From Lachnospiraceae bacterium (GTDB taxonomy: Bacteria > Bacillota > Clostridia > Lachnospirales > Lachnospiraceae): 64,000 bases of DNA. Shown one piece after another: positions 18,969 through 28,900 of the stretch (position 1 is its first letter; the number at the start of each line of letters is the position of its first letter). The position numbers were made by a program, and so were the translations under genes. The DNA lies in contig CAJTDL010000001.1 in assembly GCA_910575035.1 (NCBI GenBank), positions 1 to 64,000 of the forward strand. Reading direction: 5' to 3'. The notes under the pieces were generated by a model. The model was not told where the DNA came from, did not search any database, and saw nothing but the letters and a program-made list of their open reading frames with translations.

Positions 18969-20525
18969 ATGCCAATTAGAATTACTGGATTGAATTCAGG
19001 TTTGGATACAGATTCCATCGTTCAGGAGTTGGTATCAGCATACCGCACCAAACAGGATAAATACAAAAAAGAGCAGACCAAGCTTTCCTGGAAACAAGAT
19101 GCATGGAAAGAGATGAATACGAAGATTTACAATTTTTATACCAAATCTTTGTCCAATATGCGCCGTGTGGGTAATTTCAATAAAAAAATCACTACAGTGT
19201 CCGACAGTACCAAGGCTACGGTTACCGCAGGCTCAGGCGTGATTAACGGCACCCAGACGTTGAAAATAAATCAGCTTGCGACAGCAGGATACCTTACAGG
19301 AAGCAAACTGACAATGTCAGGCTCCAGTGACAAGATTGATGCGAATACCAGTTTATCTTCTTTAGGCGTAAGCGGCGGAACCTTAACCCTTGAAGTAGGC
19401 GGGGAGAGGAAGAGCATCAATGTTACTTCTGATATGACGGTCAGAGACTTTACAAAGGTTTTGAGTGAGCAGGGAGTTACTGCGAATTTTGATACGACGC
19501 AGCAGAGGTTTTTCCTAAATTCTGTAGAAAGCGGGACATCAAATGATTTCAAGTTTGTAGTAAACAATGGAGATACAAATACATTTAACATGTTGAACAG
19601 CCTGGGGTTGGCAACAGAGGATAATTATAAGGAGGCATTTGGCACCACTGTTCCGGATGCTGATAAGAAAAAATATTCCTTTGCCAATAAGCAGGATGCA
19701 ACAAATGCTGAAATTGAATTGAATGGCGCACTTTTCCAGGGCGAGAGCAATACGTTCTCGATTAATGGGTTGAATATTACTGCAACAGGCAAGACAGATA
19801 GCGTCATGACCATTACGACTTCTACAGATGTAGACGGCATTTACAATATGGTCAAAGACTTCCTCAAAGAATACAATGAGGTAGTAAATGCCATGGAGAA
19901 AAGCTACAACGCCGCTGCAGCCAAAGGCTATGAGCCTTTGACAGACGATGAGAAGGCAGAGCTTTCTGACAAGGAAGTAGAGCAATGGGAACAGAAGATC
20001 AAGGATTCCATCCTGCGAAGGGATGATACCCTGCGTTCTGTCCTGAATGGGATGTCCACCAATATGTCAAAGACATTTGAAGTAAATGGCAAGAAATACA
20101 GCCTTTCTTCCTTTGGCATTAAGACAGCAGGCTATTTTAGTTCTGCTGAAAATGAGTCTTATGCATACCATATTGACAATGACCCAGATGATTCCGTTTC
20201 TTCTGCCAACGAAGATAAGCTTCGCAAAATGATTGAGGAAGATCCAGATGCAGTAGCAAGCTTCTTTACCCAGCTGGCCACCAGCGTTTACGATGATTTA
20301 CATGAAAAAATGACTGCCAGCCCTACATTGAGCAGTGCATACAAGGTATACAACGACAAGCAGATGCAGAGCGAGTATGATGAGTATACAAAGACCATTA
20401 AGAAATGGGAAGAAAAATTAAAGGATATGGAAGACGCCTACTATAAGAAGTTTTCCGCAATGGAAACCGCATTGGCTAAACTGCAGTCTCAGACAAATTC
20501 ACTTTCTTCACTGTTAGGCGGCTGA
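18969..20525 (+). CDS. fliD: flagellar filament cap protein FliD
   Basis: A 518-residue hook-associated protein 2 that caps the filament and folds incoming flagellin. The N-terminal motif RITGLNSGLDTDSIVQELV is diagnostic, followed by the D0/D1 segment KLSWKQDAWKEMNTKIYNF. The C-terminal coiled coil (YTKTIKKWEEKLKDMEDAYY, then ALAKLQSQTNSLSSLLG) matches the family. It sits between flaG and fliS in the sigma-28-driven unit. Confidence 0.95.
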   Translation: MPIRITGLNSGLDTDSIVQELVSAYRTKQDKYKKEQTKLSWKQDAWKEMNTKIYNFYTKSLSNMRRVGNFNKKITTVSDSTKATVTAGSGVINGTQTLKINQLATAGYLTGSKLTMSGSSDKIDANTSLSSLGVSGGTLTLEVGGERKSINVTSDMTVRDFTKVLSEQGVTANFDTTQQRFFLNSVESGTSNDFKFVVNNGDTNTFNMLNSLGLATEDNYKEAFGTTVPDADKKKYSFANKQDATNAEIELNGALFQGESNTFSINGLNITATGKTDSVMTITTSTDVDGIYNMVKDFLKEYNEVVNAMEKSYNAAAAKGYEPLTDDEKAELSDKEVEQWEQKIKDSILRRDDTLRSVLNGMSTNMSKTFEVNGKKYSLSSFGIKTAGYFSSAENESYAYHIDNDPDDSVSSANEDKLRKMIEEDPDAVASFFTQLATSVYDDLHEKMTASPTLSSAYKVYNDKQMQSEYDEYTKTIKKWEEKLKDMEDAYYKKFSAMETALAKLQSQTNSLSSLLGG

Positions 20526-20540
20526 TAAGGAGGATATAAG

Positions 20541-20927
20541 GTGATAGCAAACAGAGGATATGATGCTTATGCCAAAAATAAGATTTTAACGGCATCCCCT
20601 GCTGAGTTAACTTTGATGCTTTATGAAGGGGCAATTAAGTTCTGCAACATTGCAATTGTTGCAATTGAAGAGAAAAATGTGGAAAAGGCGCATATTAATA
20701 TTACGAAAGTAGAGAATATTATTGCAGAATTTCTGTCAACCCTGGATCATAAGTACCCGGTAGCCAAGGATTTTGAGAATGTTTACAATTATCTGATGGA
20801 ACGCCTGCTGGAGGCAAACCTGAAAAAAGATAAGGAAATCCTGGAGGAAGTGCTGAAGCACCTGCGTACCATGCGCGATACCTGGAAGGAAGTTATGGAA
20901 CGGAACAAGACCAAAAAGGCGAACTGA
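20541..20927 (+). CDS. fliS: flagellin export chaperone FliS
   Basis: A 128-residue helical cytoplasmic chaperone that keeps flagellin unpolymerised before export. It shows YDAYAKNKILTASPAELTLM, LYEGAIKFCNIA and the central INITKVENIIAEFLSTLD segment of FliS. It starts with GTG at 20541, 7 nt after AAGGAGG; no nearby ATG is in frame. It follows fliD by 15 nt. Confidence 0.94.
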   Translation: MIANRGYDAYAKNKILTASPAELTLMLYEGAIKFCNIAIVAIEEKNVEKAHINITKVENIIAEFLSTLDHKYPVAKDFENVYNYLMERLLEANLKKDKEILEEVLKHLRTMRDTWKEVMERNKTKKAN

Positions 20928-20928
20928 T

Positions 20929-21405
20929 ATGGGAAATGAGTATTTAAATGTGATGATTCAGAGCCTTCAGAAAAAATCGAAGATTCTGGATGGCATTATT
21001 CAGATGAATAAAGAGCAGCATCAGATTTTAAGCCAGGATGAGTTAGATGCGGATGCATTTGAGAAAAATATCCAGGAAAAAAGCGATTTGGTAGACCAGA
21101 TTAATTTCCTGGATGAGGGCTTTGAGGAATTGTACAGCAGAGTAAGGGCTGTTATTGAAGCAGAAAAGCAAATGCATAAAGATGAAATCCTACTTATGAA
21201 GAAGCTGATTGCAGAGGTTACGGAGAAATCTGTATCTATCCAAAGTGAAGAAGTGCGCAACCGCAGAATGGTGGAAGTAAGATTTTCGCAGGAACATAAA
21301 AAAGTTCAAGTCAAAAGGAGCAGTTCTGCGGCAGCGAATCAGTATTATAAGAACATGGCGAAATTGAATTATATGGATGCCCAGTTTATGGATAAAAAGA
21401 AGTAA
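20929..21405 (+). CDS. FliT/FlgN-like flagellar chaperone
   Basis: A 158-residue, almost wholly helical, charged protein beginning 1 nt after the fliS stop, so probably translationally coupled. Position after fliD-fliS matches FliT, the FliD export chaperone, and the N-terminal half (LNVMIQSLQKKSKILDGIIQ, then EQHQILSQDELDADAFEKNI) fits FlgN/FliT-type coiled coils. Sequence alone does not separate FliT from a second FlgN. The basic C-terminal tail (KKVQVKRSS) is unusual. Confidence 0.7.
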   Translation: MGNEYLNVMIQSLQKKSKILDGIIQMNKEQHQILSQDELDADAFEKNIQEKSDLVDQINFLDEGFEELYSRVRAVIEAEKQMHKDEILLMKKLIAEVTEKSVSIQSEEVRNRRMVEVRFSQEHKKVQVKRSSSAAANQYYKNMAKLNYMDAQFMDKKK

Positions 21406-21417
21406 AATATGGGTCTG

Positions 21418-21447
21418 AAAGCCGGTGCGGGAGTGCATCGGCTTTTT
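21418..21447 (+). terminator. terminator of the flagellar unit
   Basis: AAAGCCGGTGC at 21418-21428 pairs with GCATCGGCTTT ending at 21444, followed by further T residues. It lies 12 nt after the stop of the last flagellar gene. Confidence 0.88.
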
Positions 21448-21537
21448 GGGTGAGTAGGAAGACAAGATAGGACAGGTTTTGGAAGGACTAGGAAGGCAAG
21501 ACGGGATAGGTTTTGAAGGAATAGGAAGGTGTGTGAG

Positions 21538-22854
21538 ATGAAATATAAAATTCAGAACGGATATCTTTTGTTTCATACAGGAGATGGGTTTCAAGCTGAG
21601 AAAAGGGATTTGTATATTGAGGGGGATAAGATTGTTAAGATTGGCGGGATAGGGGCAAATAGAGGGAACCAGGCAGATCCATCTGACATGACAGATGAGA
21701 GGGAGTACCAAGTTGTAGACGCCAAGGATAAGCTGGTGATGCCAGGGCTGATTAATATGCATACCCATGCATATATGACGGTTATGCGGAATTATGCAGA
21801 TGATGTGGATTTTAACGAATGGCTTTTCCAGCGGGTTATGCCAGTGGAGGATCATCTCCCCCAGGAAGCGGCCTATTGGTCCTCTTTGTTGGGGTGTATG
21901 GAAATGATCCAGACTGGGACTACCAGCTTTGTAGATATGCATATGTTTCATGGGCAGTCCCCCAAGGCAGCTCAGCAGGCGGGAATTCGGGCGTTTATTG
22001 GGAGAGGGTTAGTTGGGGAGGATTTGTATCAGGATGGCTATAGCCGATTTAAAGAAGCCTTGGAGGAAAAGGAGGCCTATGAAAATGATCTGACGAAATT
22101 TATTTTGTCGCCCCATGCTATTTATAGCTGTTCTGAGAAGCTTTTGGGACAGGTGGCAGAGGAAGCGGAAAAATTAAATATGCTAAAGCAGATCCACTTG
22201 TCAGAAAGTCAGACAGAAATAGAGAATGCTATTGACAAATATGGAAAAACTCCTGTAAAATACCTATCAGACTTGGGATTTTTGGATAAAAATACAATTT
22301 TAGCCCATTGTGTGAAAATGCAGCAGAATGATATAGAGATTCTGCATGGCCATCAGGCGAATATTGTGACAAATCCGGCCAGCAATGCAAAGTTAGGCAA
22401 TGGCTTTGCGCCCATCAATGAAATGGCAGAAAAAGGGCTTAATATTTGTATTGGGACAGATGGGACAGCCAGTAATAACACCTTGAATATGTTCCGGGAA
22501 ATGGGGCTGCTTTCTTTGATCCATAAGGGGATTGCCCAGGATTCTACGGCGGCTCCTGCACAATTCGTAATTAAGGCGGCTACTTTAAATGCGGCGAAAG
22601 CCCTGTCTATGGAAGGGAAACTGGGTGTGATTGCGGAGCAGGCATGTGCAGATTTGATTTTTATAGATTTGCATGCAGCTTCATTGTTCCCGAACAATAA
22701 TATTGTTTCTTCCCTTTGCTATTCTGCCAATGGCTCCGAAGTAGAGAGCGTAATGGTAAATGGCAGGTTTGTTATGCGAAATCGGCAACTGCTCACTATC
22801 GACGCAGAACGGGTATATTATGAGGTGAATAAAATTGTAAACCAGTGCCTGTAG
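21538..22854 (+). CDS. mtaD: 5-methylthioadenosine/S-adenosylhomocysteine deaminase
   Basis: A 438-residue amidohydrolase of the MTA/SAH deaminase type, converting S-adenosylhomocysteine to S-inosylhomocysteine. Metal-binding landmarks are present in order: HTHAYMTVMRNYADD (HxH), IHLSES, LAHCVKM and GTDGTASNN. The start at 21538 is an ATG 9 nt after AGGAAGG; an in-frame GTG at 21529 overlaps that site. It precedes a hydrolase gene by 118 nt, and the two make a plausible pathway for clearing the by-product of methyl transfer. Other related deaminases with different substrates cannot be excluded. Confidence 0.85.
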   Translation: MKYKIQNGYLLFHTGDGFQAEKRDLYIEGDKIVKIGGIGANRGNQADPSDMTDEREYQVVDAKDKLVMPGLINMHTHAYMTVMRNYADDVDFNEWLFQRVMPVEDHLPQEAAYWSSLLGCMEMIQTGTTSFVDMHMFHGQSPKAAQQAGIRAFIGRGLVGEDLYQDGYSRFKEALEEKEAYENDLTKFILSPHAIYSCSEKLLGQVAEEAEKLNMLKQIHLSESQTEIENAIDKYGKTPVKYLSDLGFLDKNTILAHCVKMQQNDIEILHGHQANIVTNPASNAKLGNGFAPINEMAEKGLNICIGTDGTASNNTLNMFREMGLLSLIHKGIAQDSTAAPAQFVIKAATLNAAKALSMEGKLGVIAEQACADLIFIDLHAASLFPNNNIVSSLCYSANGSEVESVMVNGRFVMRNRQLLTIDAERVYYEVNKIVNQCL

Positions 22855-22972
22855 CGAATGTGGTGCTATTTATAGCCTAAAGCTCTTTGTAGCAACGGTT
22901 CAGGGCAATATTTCTATCATATGGTTAGTTCAAAAAAATAATATCTATAAAGTTAGAAAAGGAGAAATTCAA

Positions 22973-24220
22973 ATGAGTATTGTAAAAGATCCCTCACTGG
23001 CGCCATCCGGAAGGAAAAAAATTGAATGGGTCCGCTCTTTTATGCCAGCCTTGACAGAGATTGAGAAGAAATTTGAAAAAGAAAAGCCTTTTAAAGGGCT
23101 TAGGATTGCCGTATCTGTCCATTTAGAGGCTAAAACAGCTAATCTGGGATTAGTTCTGGCAAAGGGCGGAGCAGAAGTATTTTTAACAGGCTGCAACCCC
23201 CTTTCCACACAGGATGATGTGGCAGCAGCCGTAGCAGAAATGGGAGTGGAAACCTTTGGCATAAAAGGCGTTTCTGCCCAGGAGTATGAAGATCTGTTAG
23301 TGAAAACACTGGCTTGCCACCCACATTTAGTCGTAGATGATGGCGGCGACCTGATTAATTTGCTGGGCGGCCGCTGCAAGGAGTATGCAGACCAATTAAT
23401 TGGCGGCTGTGAGGAAACCACGACTGGGATCCTCCGTTTAAAGGCGCGGGAAAGGGAAGGCGTCCTCCCATGCCCAATGATGGCGGTGAACGATGCTAAG
23501 GCAAAGCATTATTATGATAATAAATATGGCACAGGGCAATCCGTTTGGACTGCGATTATGGATACCACGAATTTGATTGTTGCTGGAAAAACAGTGGTAA
23601 TTGCCGGCTATGGCTGGTGCGGAAAAGGAACGGCTATGCGGGCGAAAGGCATGGGCGCGAATGTGATTGTCACAGAGATTGATCCATTTAAGGCGTTGGA
23701 CGCTACTATGGATGGGTTCCAGATTATGCCAATGGATGAGGCGGCGAAGTATGGTGATATTTTCGTGACAGTGACAGGATGTAAGGATGTGATTGTGCCA
23801 AGGCACTTTGAAGTGATGAAGGATAATGTAATCCTGTGCAATGCGGGGCATTTTGATTGTGAAGTGGATGTGGCGTCTTTGGCTAAAATGGCTGTAAAGC
23901 AGGAGACACGCCGTAACAATATTGTAGGTTATGAGCTGCCGGACGGGCGTACATTGAATGTGTTAGGTGATGGGCGTTTAGTGAACTTAGCCTGCGGCAT
24001 GGGGCATCCAGCAGAGATTATGGATATGTCATTTGCAGTACAGGCGTTGAGTTTGCATTGGTTGGTGCAGCATAAAGAAGAATTAGTTACCAAGGTTTAT
24101 AATGTGCCGGATTTAATAGATGATGAGATTGGGAGGTATAAGCTGGCAGCTATGGATCTGCGTATTGATAAATTGACGGCAGAGCAGGAGGCTTATCTTT
24201 CTGGGTGGGCAGTAGATTGA
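22973..24220 (+). CDS. ahcY: S-adenosylhomocysteine (or S-inosylhomocysteine) hydrolase
   Basis: A 415-residue NAD-dependent hydrolase that releases homocysteine from S-adenosyl- or S-inosylhomocysteine. Key features are the substrate-domain segment VHLEAKTANL, the GCEETTTG and PMMAVNDAKAKHYYDN stretches, and the NAD-binding GYGWCGKGTAMRAKG loop near residue 212. It is shorter than the eukaryotic and proteobacterial forms and lacks their C-terminal KPxxYRY tail, so it belongs to the archaeal/Thermotoga-like type. Pairing with a deaminase recalls the methanogen route through S-inosylhomocysteine. AAGGAG precedes the ATG. Confidence 0.93.
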   Translation: MSIVKDPSLAPSGRKKIEWVRSFMPALTEIEKKFEKEKPFKGLRIAVSVHLEAKTANLGLVLAKGGAEVFLTGCNPLSTQDDVAAAVAEMGVETFGIKGVSAQEYEDLLVKTLACHPHLVVDDGGDLINLLGGRCKEYADQLIGGCEETTTGILRLKAREREGVLPCPMMAVNDAKAKHYYDNKYGTGQSVWTAIMDTTNLIVAGKTVVIAGYGWCGKGTAMRAKGMGANVIVTEIDPFKALDATMDGFQIMPMDEAAKYGDIFVTVTGCKDVIVPRHFEVMKDNVILCNAGHFDCEVDVASLAKMAVKQETRRNNIVGYELPDGRTLNVLGDGRLVNLACGMGHPAEIMDMSFAVQALSLHWLVQHKEELVTKVYNVPDLIDDEIGRYKLAAMDLRIDKLTAEQEAYLSGWAVD

Positions 24221-24275
24221 TGTTTTAAGGGGATGGGGGTGCATGCTTAGATATGTAGGGGGTGACAGCTAGGAC

Positions 24276-24335
24276 GCAGGATACAGAGGCTTTTCTGCGA
24301 AGTTACAGCCGCAGGGAAAAGCTTCTGTATCCTGC
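24276..24335. repeat. long near-perfect inverted repeat between convergent genes
   Basis: A left arm at 24276-24299 (GCAGGATACAGAGG...TGCG) pairs with a right arm at 24310-24335 (CGCAGG...GTATCCTGC) across a 10-nt loop, with one mismatch and a 2-nt bulge. No T-run follows on either strand. It lies between the convergent ahcY and jetD genes and could be a bidirectional terminator, an mRNA-stabilising hairpin or the relic of a small mobile element. Confidence 0.85.
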
Positions 24336-24400
24336 TGGTACTGGCAAGCGAAAAGATTTTCTGCATATAAGCGTGTTGGCATATTGGGGCGCATATAGTT

Positions 24401-25762
24401 TTATTCTACAATATAAGTATCCAACATCCGTTCCTGGTATGCGGCGCGTGTTTCTGTTAATAGGCATTGTTTGATTTCCAGCAGTTCTGGGATATCAATT
24501 TTGTCTAATTTTTTTAGCCTGTGAGGGGGAACTGTCAAATCTGACATGGCTTGCTTATAATGCTCTTTTGTATAGTTCCATAATATCAGGCGTTTGCCAT
24601 AGCGTTTTTTTAGGCTCTGGGCAATCTGCAGGCCTTCCGGGTCGAAATCCCCTGCATAATAGAACGTATACGTTTCTGGAAATAAATCCATTGCGGCATA
24701 ACTGGCAAGCTTTAACTGTCCAGTAGTGCATAAAAAAGCCTGCAATGGGTATTTTTTTGTTAAGTAGGAAAAAACGGCTGGATTTTCCAAAATATATATT
24801 TTAAAGTTCTGATGGCTCGTATCAATATTATGGCAATTATTTTGGGAGCCATGGCGGCCTGTGCTGAAATTATGGTGTCTTGCCTCATCCAGGGTAGTAA
24901 GCTGTGTCAGTTGGCTTAGGGTGTTCAGTGTGATCTGCAGAGCCTGTCTCTCATTGGCAAATCCCTGCAGCCCTTCATGGATGCAGCCATTTTCTTTTCT
25001 GCCTGTTATGCCATAGGCCAGGCAAGTGTTGGACAGGTCGTCTTTTATAATACCCATTTGGTAAAGGATAGATTCCCGCTGTTCAATTCCGGATAATTTT
25101 GCATCTGCCTGGCCAAACCGATAAGTTCCATAATTTAGCAGCAAATTGCATGCGGAGGTTCCATCGTCAAAATAATGTGGATTACCAGTTATTTCTGCTG
25201 AAAAGACAGGCAGTAATTGCCGTTGGGAATATTTTACAGGCAGATGTTCCAATGCATCAATCACATGATGCAGTAATTTCAGCAGGGCTCTGGCGTCAGA
25301 AGCAAATTGCTTTTCTATAATACGGTATCCATTTGCCTGGTTTGACAATAGGCCTGTCAGCCAGGCTTTAACATTTTTTTCTGTGCAGATGGACAGGCAG
25401 CTTTTCAGGAATGCGTCTTTTTCCTCTTTTTGCAGCAGGCGCACCTCTTTGTTAATAGATAAAGGCACCCCATAATATGCCGTCAGTATTTCTTCCCATG
25501 TAAATATTCCAAATCTACTTCTCCTTAAAGCGGCCTTGAGCTTTGCATAAGAAATCTTTACAGCACTTGCCTTGGCGAAATCTATGCCCATAAAGCCCGA
25601 AAGTGTATTTTGTTCTTCCAGTGTTAAGCCACGCAGTTCAAAAGTGCCGCCCAATCGCCCAAGGCTGGCATATTTTTGTTTCATAAGGAAAAAAAGCTTC
25701 TCATATACACTATATTTCTGAAAATAGGAGAGAGCCTCTTCCAGTTGCTTCTTGTCTTGCAT
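24401..25762 (-). CDS. jetD: Wadjet type II nuclease subunit JetD
   Basis: A 453-residue protein of the TIGR02679/DUF2399 family, the TOPRIM-like nuclease of Wadjet. The C-terminal third carries the TOPRIM acidic residues: Glu326 in ILENPAVFS and the DxD at 372-374 in YYAGDFDPEGLQIA. In Wadjet, JetABC extrudes DNA loops and JetD cuts small circular DNA such as plasmids once it is fully reeled. It is last in the minus-strand order jetA-jetB-jetC-jetD, 162 nt after jetC. Catalytic residues look intact. Confidence 0.92.
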   Translation of the reverse strand: MQDKKQLEEALSYFQKYSVYEKLFFLMKQKYASLGRLGGTFELRGLTLEEQNTLSGFMGIDFAKASAVKISYAKLKAALRRSRFGIFTWEEILTAYYGVPLSINKEVRLLQKEEKDAFLKSCLSICTEKNVKAWLTGLLSNQANGYRIIEKQFASDARALLKLLHHVIDALEHLPVKYSQRQLLPVFSAEITGNPHYFDDGTSACNLLLNYGTYRFGQADAKLSGIEQRESILYQMGIIKDDLSNTCLAYGITGRKENGCIHEGLQGFANERQALQITLNTLSQLTQLTTLDEARHHNFSTGRHGSQNNCHNIDTSHQNFKIYILENPAVFSYLTKKYPLQAFLCTTGQLKLASYAAMDLFPETYTFYYAGDFDPEGLQIAQSLKKRYGKRLILWNYTKEHYKQAMSDLTVPPHRLKKLDKIDIPELLEIKQCLLTETRAAYQERMLDTYIVE

Positions 25763-25924
25763 ATGTGTGTTCGCTTTCTATAAATATATGTTAGAATCCA
25801 GCGTGTCTGCACGCTTATTTTTGCATTAACATCCTTCCCCATTATCTGATAAAGCCATTTAGGCTATTTTCCACTTCTGCATCCGATGTCCAGGCCGCAA
25901 AATCACCACCCAAATATACAAAAC

Positions 25925-28900
25925 CTATTCCAATAATACCTTCCCCTTCCCATTCCAAACATATTTCATCACTGTCACGCATTTTGCATTCAGCGGCCGG
26001 ATCAAATGGTAAATCGCCAGTTTCGGCACAGTATCATAATCCCCCCAAAGTACCTGGGAGTTAATAATAAAATTTAATTCTAAATGCACCATCAAGCGGA
26101 ACATATCCTTAATATTCATTTCATCCACCCCGGCAAAAGCCTCATCCAATGAAATAATCCTAGGTGCATCCATATTTGCCCCCTTGTACTTCGCAACAAC
26201 CGCAGAAAAAAGAGGCACATACATGGACATCGCCTTTTCGCCGCCGCTAAAAGTAAAGAACATCCGGTCTGTCATCTCCTTTTTCTTCTCCCCGGCCTTC
26301 TGGAAATATAGCTGAAACTCAAACCATTTTCGGTAGTCCAGTATTTCCCTCATGATCACATGGAAGGATTGCAGGTTTGATTCCTCCTTAGATAGTTTCC
26401 GAGCCTCCCGGATGCAGCTTCGGAAATGCCCGGAGATTTTGTCGATGTCCTCCTGCCGCATGATTTCCGCATCTGTCTGCAACAGAGCCACCAGCTCTTT
26501 CGTATCCAGCTGACCTTCCTTATCTGCCTTCTTTGGCTGCCATTTCAGGCTTAAAGTCAATCCGCTGGATGTTTCCATGGATTCCATCATGCGGTTCATA
26601 GCCTCTACCCAGCGGTTGCTTTCATGGATTTTCGCACGGATCTTCTTGCTGATGGTATTGGAAAGGATATCCTCATAAAGCTCCCGCTCCTTTTCACTGA
26701 GAAGGTGGCTGAGGTTTTCCACATCCGCATGGAGCTGAGATACCAGCTTTAAAAAGGGGAGATCCACGCCTCTGTACTTTGCCTTAATGTCAATACGGCT
26801 TACCCGTTCCGATGGCAGATGCGCCAGATCCGAATGTGCCAGTTCCCCGAATATGCCATTTTGGATAATGAGCTGGTATTCACTTAAAACGCCCCTTTTT
26901 TCATGGTAGGCATTCTGCAGGTCGCTAAGCAAATCATAACGGGTCTTAGAGCCAAGCTGTCCATGCAGCGATTCCTGCACCTTTTTGGCAATATCATACA
27001 TATCGGACATAGCTGTTGCCTGCAATGTATGGTTTTCAGAAGCTTGTGTATTGCTGCCATGCATATTTTCCATAAAATCACAAGCCACATATCCTAACCC
27101 ATACTCACTGGAAAATACCAGGCACCATTGACTGCGGAGCGCATCTGCCTGCTGCTGCTCCTTTCGGCACTCTTCCAATCTATCTTCATGATATTCAATT
27201 TCCTTCTCCAGCTTACTCCGCCTTTCAATAGAAATTTCTTTCTCCCTGGGTATCCCATCCAGTGTATTCAGCCGTTTGCGGCAGCGCTCCAACCGTTCCC
27301 TGACAGCTTCATAGTCTGTAAGCTGCAATTGCTCCCGGACAGAGTGCAGGCTGGCCTGGCATACCTTCAGCCGCTGTTTCATCCGGAACTGCTCGCTCAT
27401 CAGGTCATCCAAATCCATAGACAGCCCTTCAATCTGTTCATTTCTGGCCTCTATCAGCGTAAGACGGTTCAAATATTGCCCATGCAGCTCCTTCATAGAC
27501 CGAAATTCCTCCCAATATTCCTCTAAGGAATCCCATTCCTGCTGATACGCATCCAGCCGGTTCGGTAACCCGATTTTCCCACAAGTTTCCTGTGCTTGGA
27601 TCTGTATTTCCTTGAGCTTTTGCTCCCATTCCTGTAAAATGGTTAGCTGCCTTTTCACATCCTCCTCTGCCTGCTCAAGTAAATGGCTGACCCGGCTGGC
27701 TTCACGCAGGGCCACTTTCAGGTCGTCCACGCGGGGAAATGCTGCAAATTCCTGCTGTAATTCCTCCAAATGCAGGTTTTCTGCCTGGATTGCAGCGGCA
27801 AGCCCCTCCATTTTTTCCTCTATGCCCTGCAGATCCTCTTTCAGCTGGGCAATGCATGACAGGCGGTGCTGTTCCCTGGCAGTGGTTCCAATCAATTTTG
27901 CTACATAACGGGAAGAAACCGTACCCTCTAATATGCCAATGCCGTAATGCCCATCCTCATCCACCCAGGTAGAGGTATTCTGTATGGGTTTCCCTGGTAT
28001 TGCATCCCTTTGGGAGTTGTTTCCAGCCATAGGATATCCAATTCCAGAAAGTATATTTTGTGCCTGCATATAGAGCACAATGTCGCCGCTGTCAGCATTC
28101 TCTGCTGTAAATAATTCCATTAAGCTTTTCTGCAGCCGCGGCGCATCTGTAAAGAGGTATCTGTCACATCCCTCTTGATCCATTTCCAAAATTTGTTCCC
28201 TGTAATCCGGATCCAGGATCAGCGCGTCCAAAATCCCCATCTGGGATAATGCTGCCTCCAGGCAATTGCATTGCTTCTGGGTCAATCCAGAGTCAAAATC
28301 CACTGCTCTATAAAAAGGCACTACTGGAATCCCCAGAGTTTTCAAAAACTCCCGGTTTTGCAAAACCTCTGCCGGCCGTTCCGGCTCCACCTCCTCTGCC
28401 TGCTCTAATTTAGCAATTTCCTCTGATACCCGCTGTTTCTCCGCCTCCTGTAATTTGAAATCCCGCTCCAATAGGCTCCGTTTGTCTAACAGCCTGTCTT
28501 TGGTTTCCTGCCGTTTTTGATCTGCTGCGCCTCGGATTTCGGAATAATCATCCTCGTATTGAAATGCTTCAATCTGCCTGTCCATCTGCTGCAAAGCCAG
28601 CGTATCCAATTGAATCCACGTATTCTGGCCAGACCATACATGGATACGTTCAGTAAGCTCCCCCTTTTGCTCCTGCACCATCCCTTCATATTGCCGCCAT
28701 TCCTTTTCCCGCGCGTCACGGTTTTCCTTTCTCAGATCCATTTCCTGTAAGGTGTCCCCATATTTTTTCTTAATATCCGCCTCCTGTTTTAATACATCCA
28801 TCCCTTCGCGGATCCGTTTTTGATACTCCTTCAGCAAGCCTTCCTGAAAGGAAAAATCATAAGGCTTTTCTTTCTCTTTTTGCAGGTCCTGGATCAAAAA

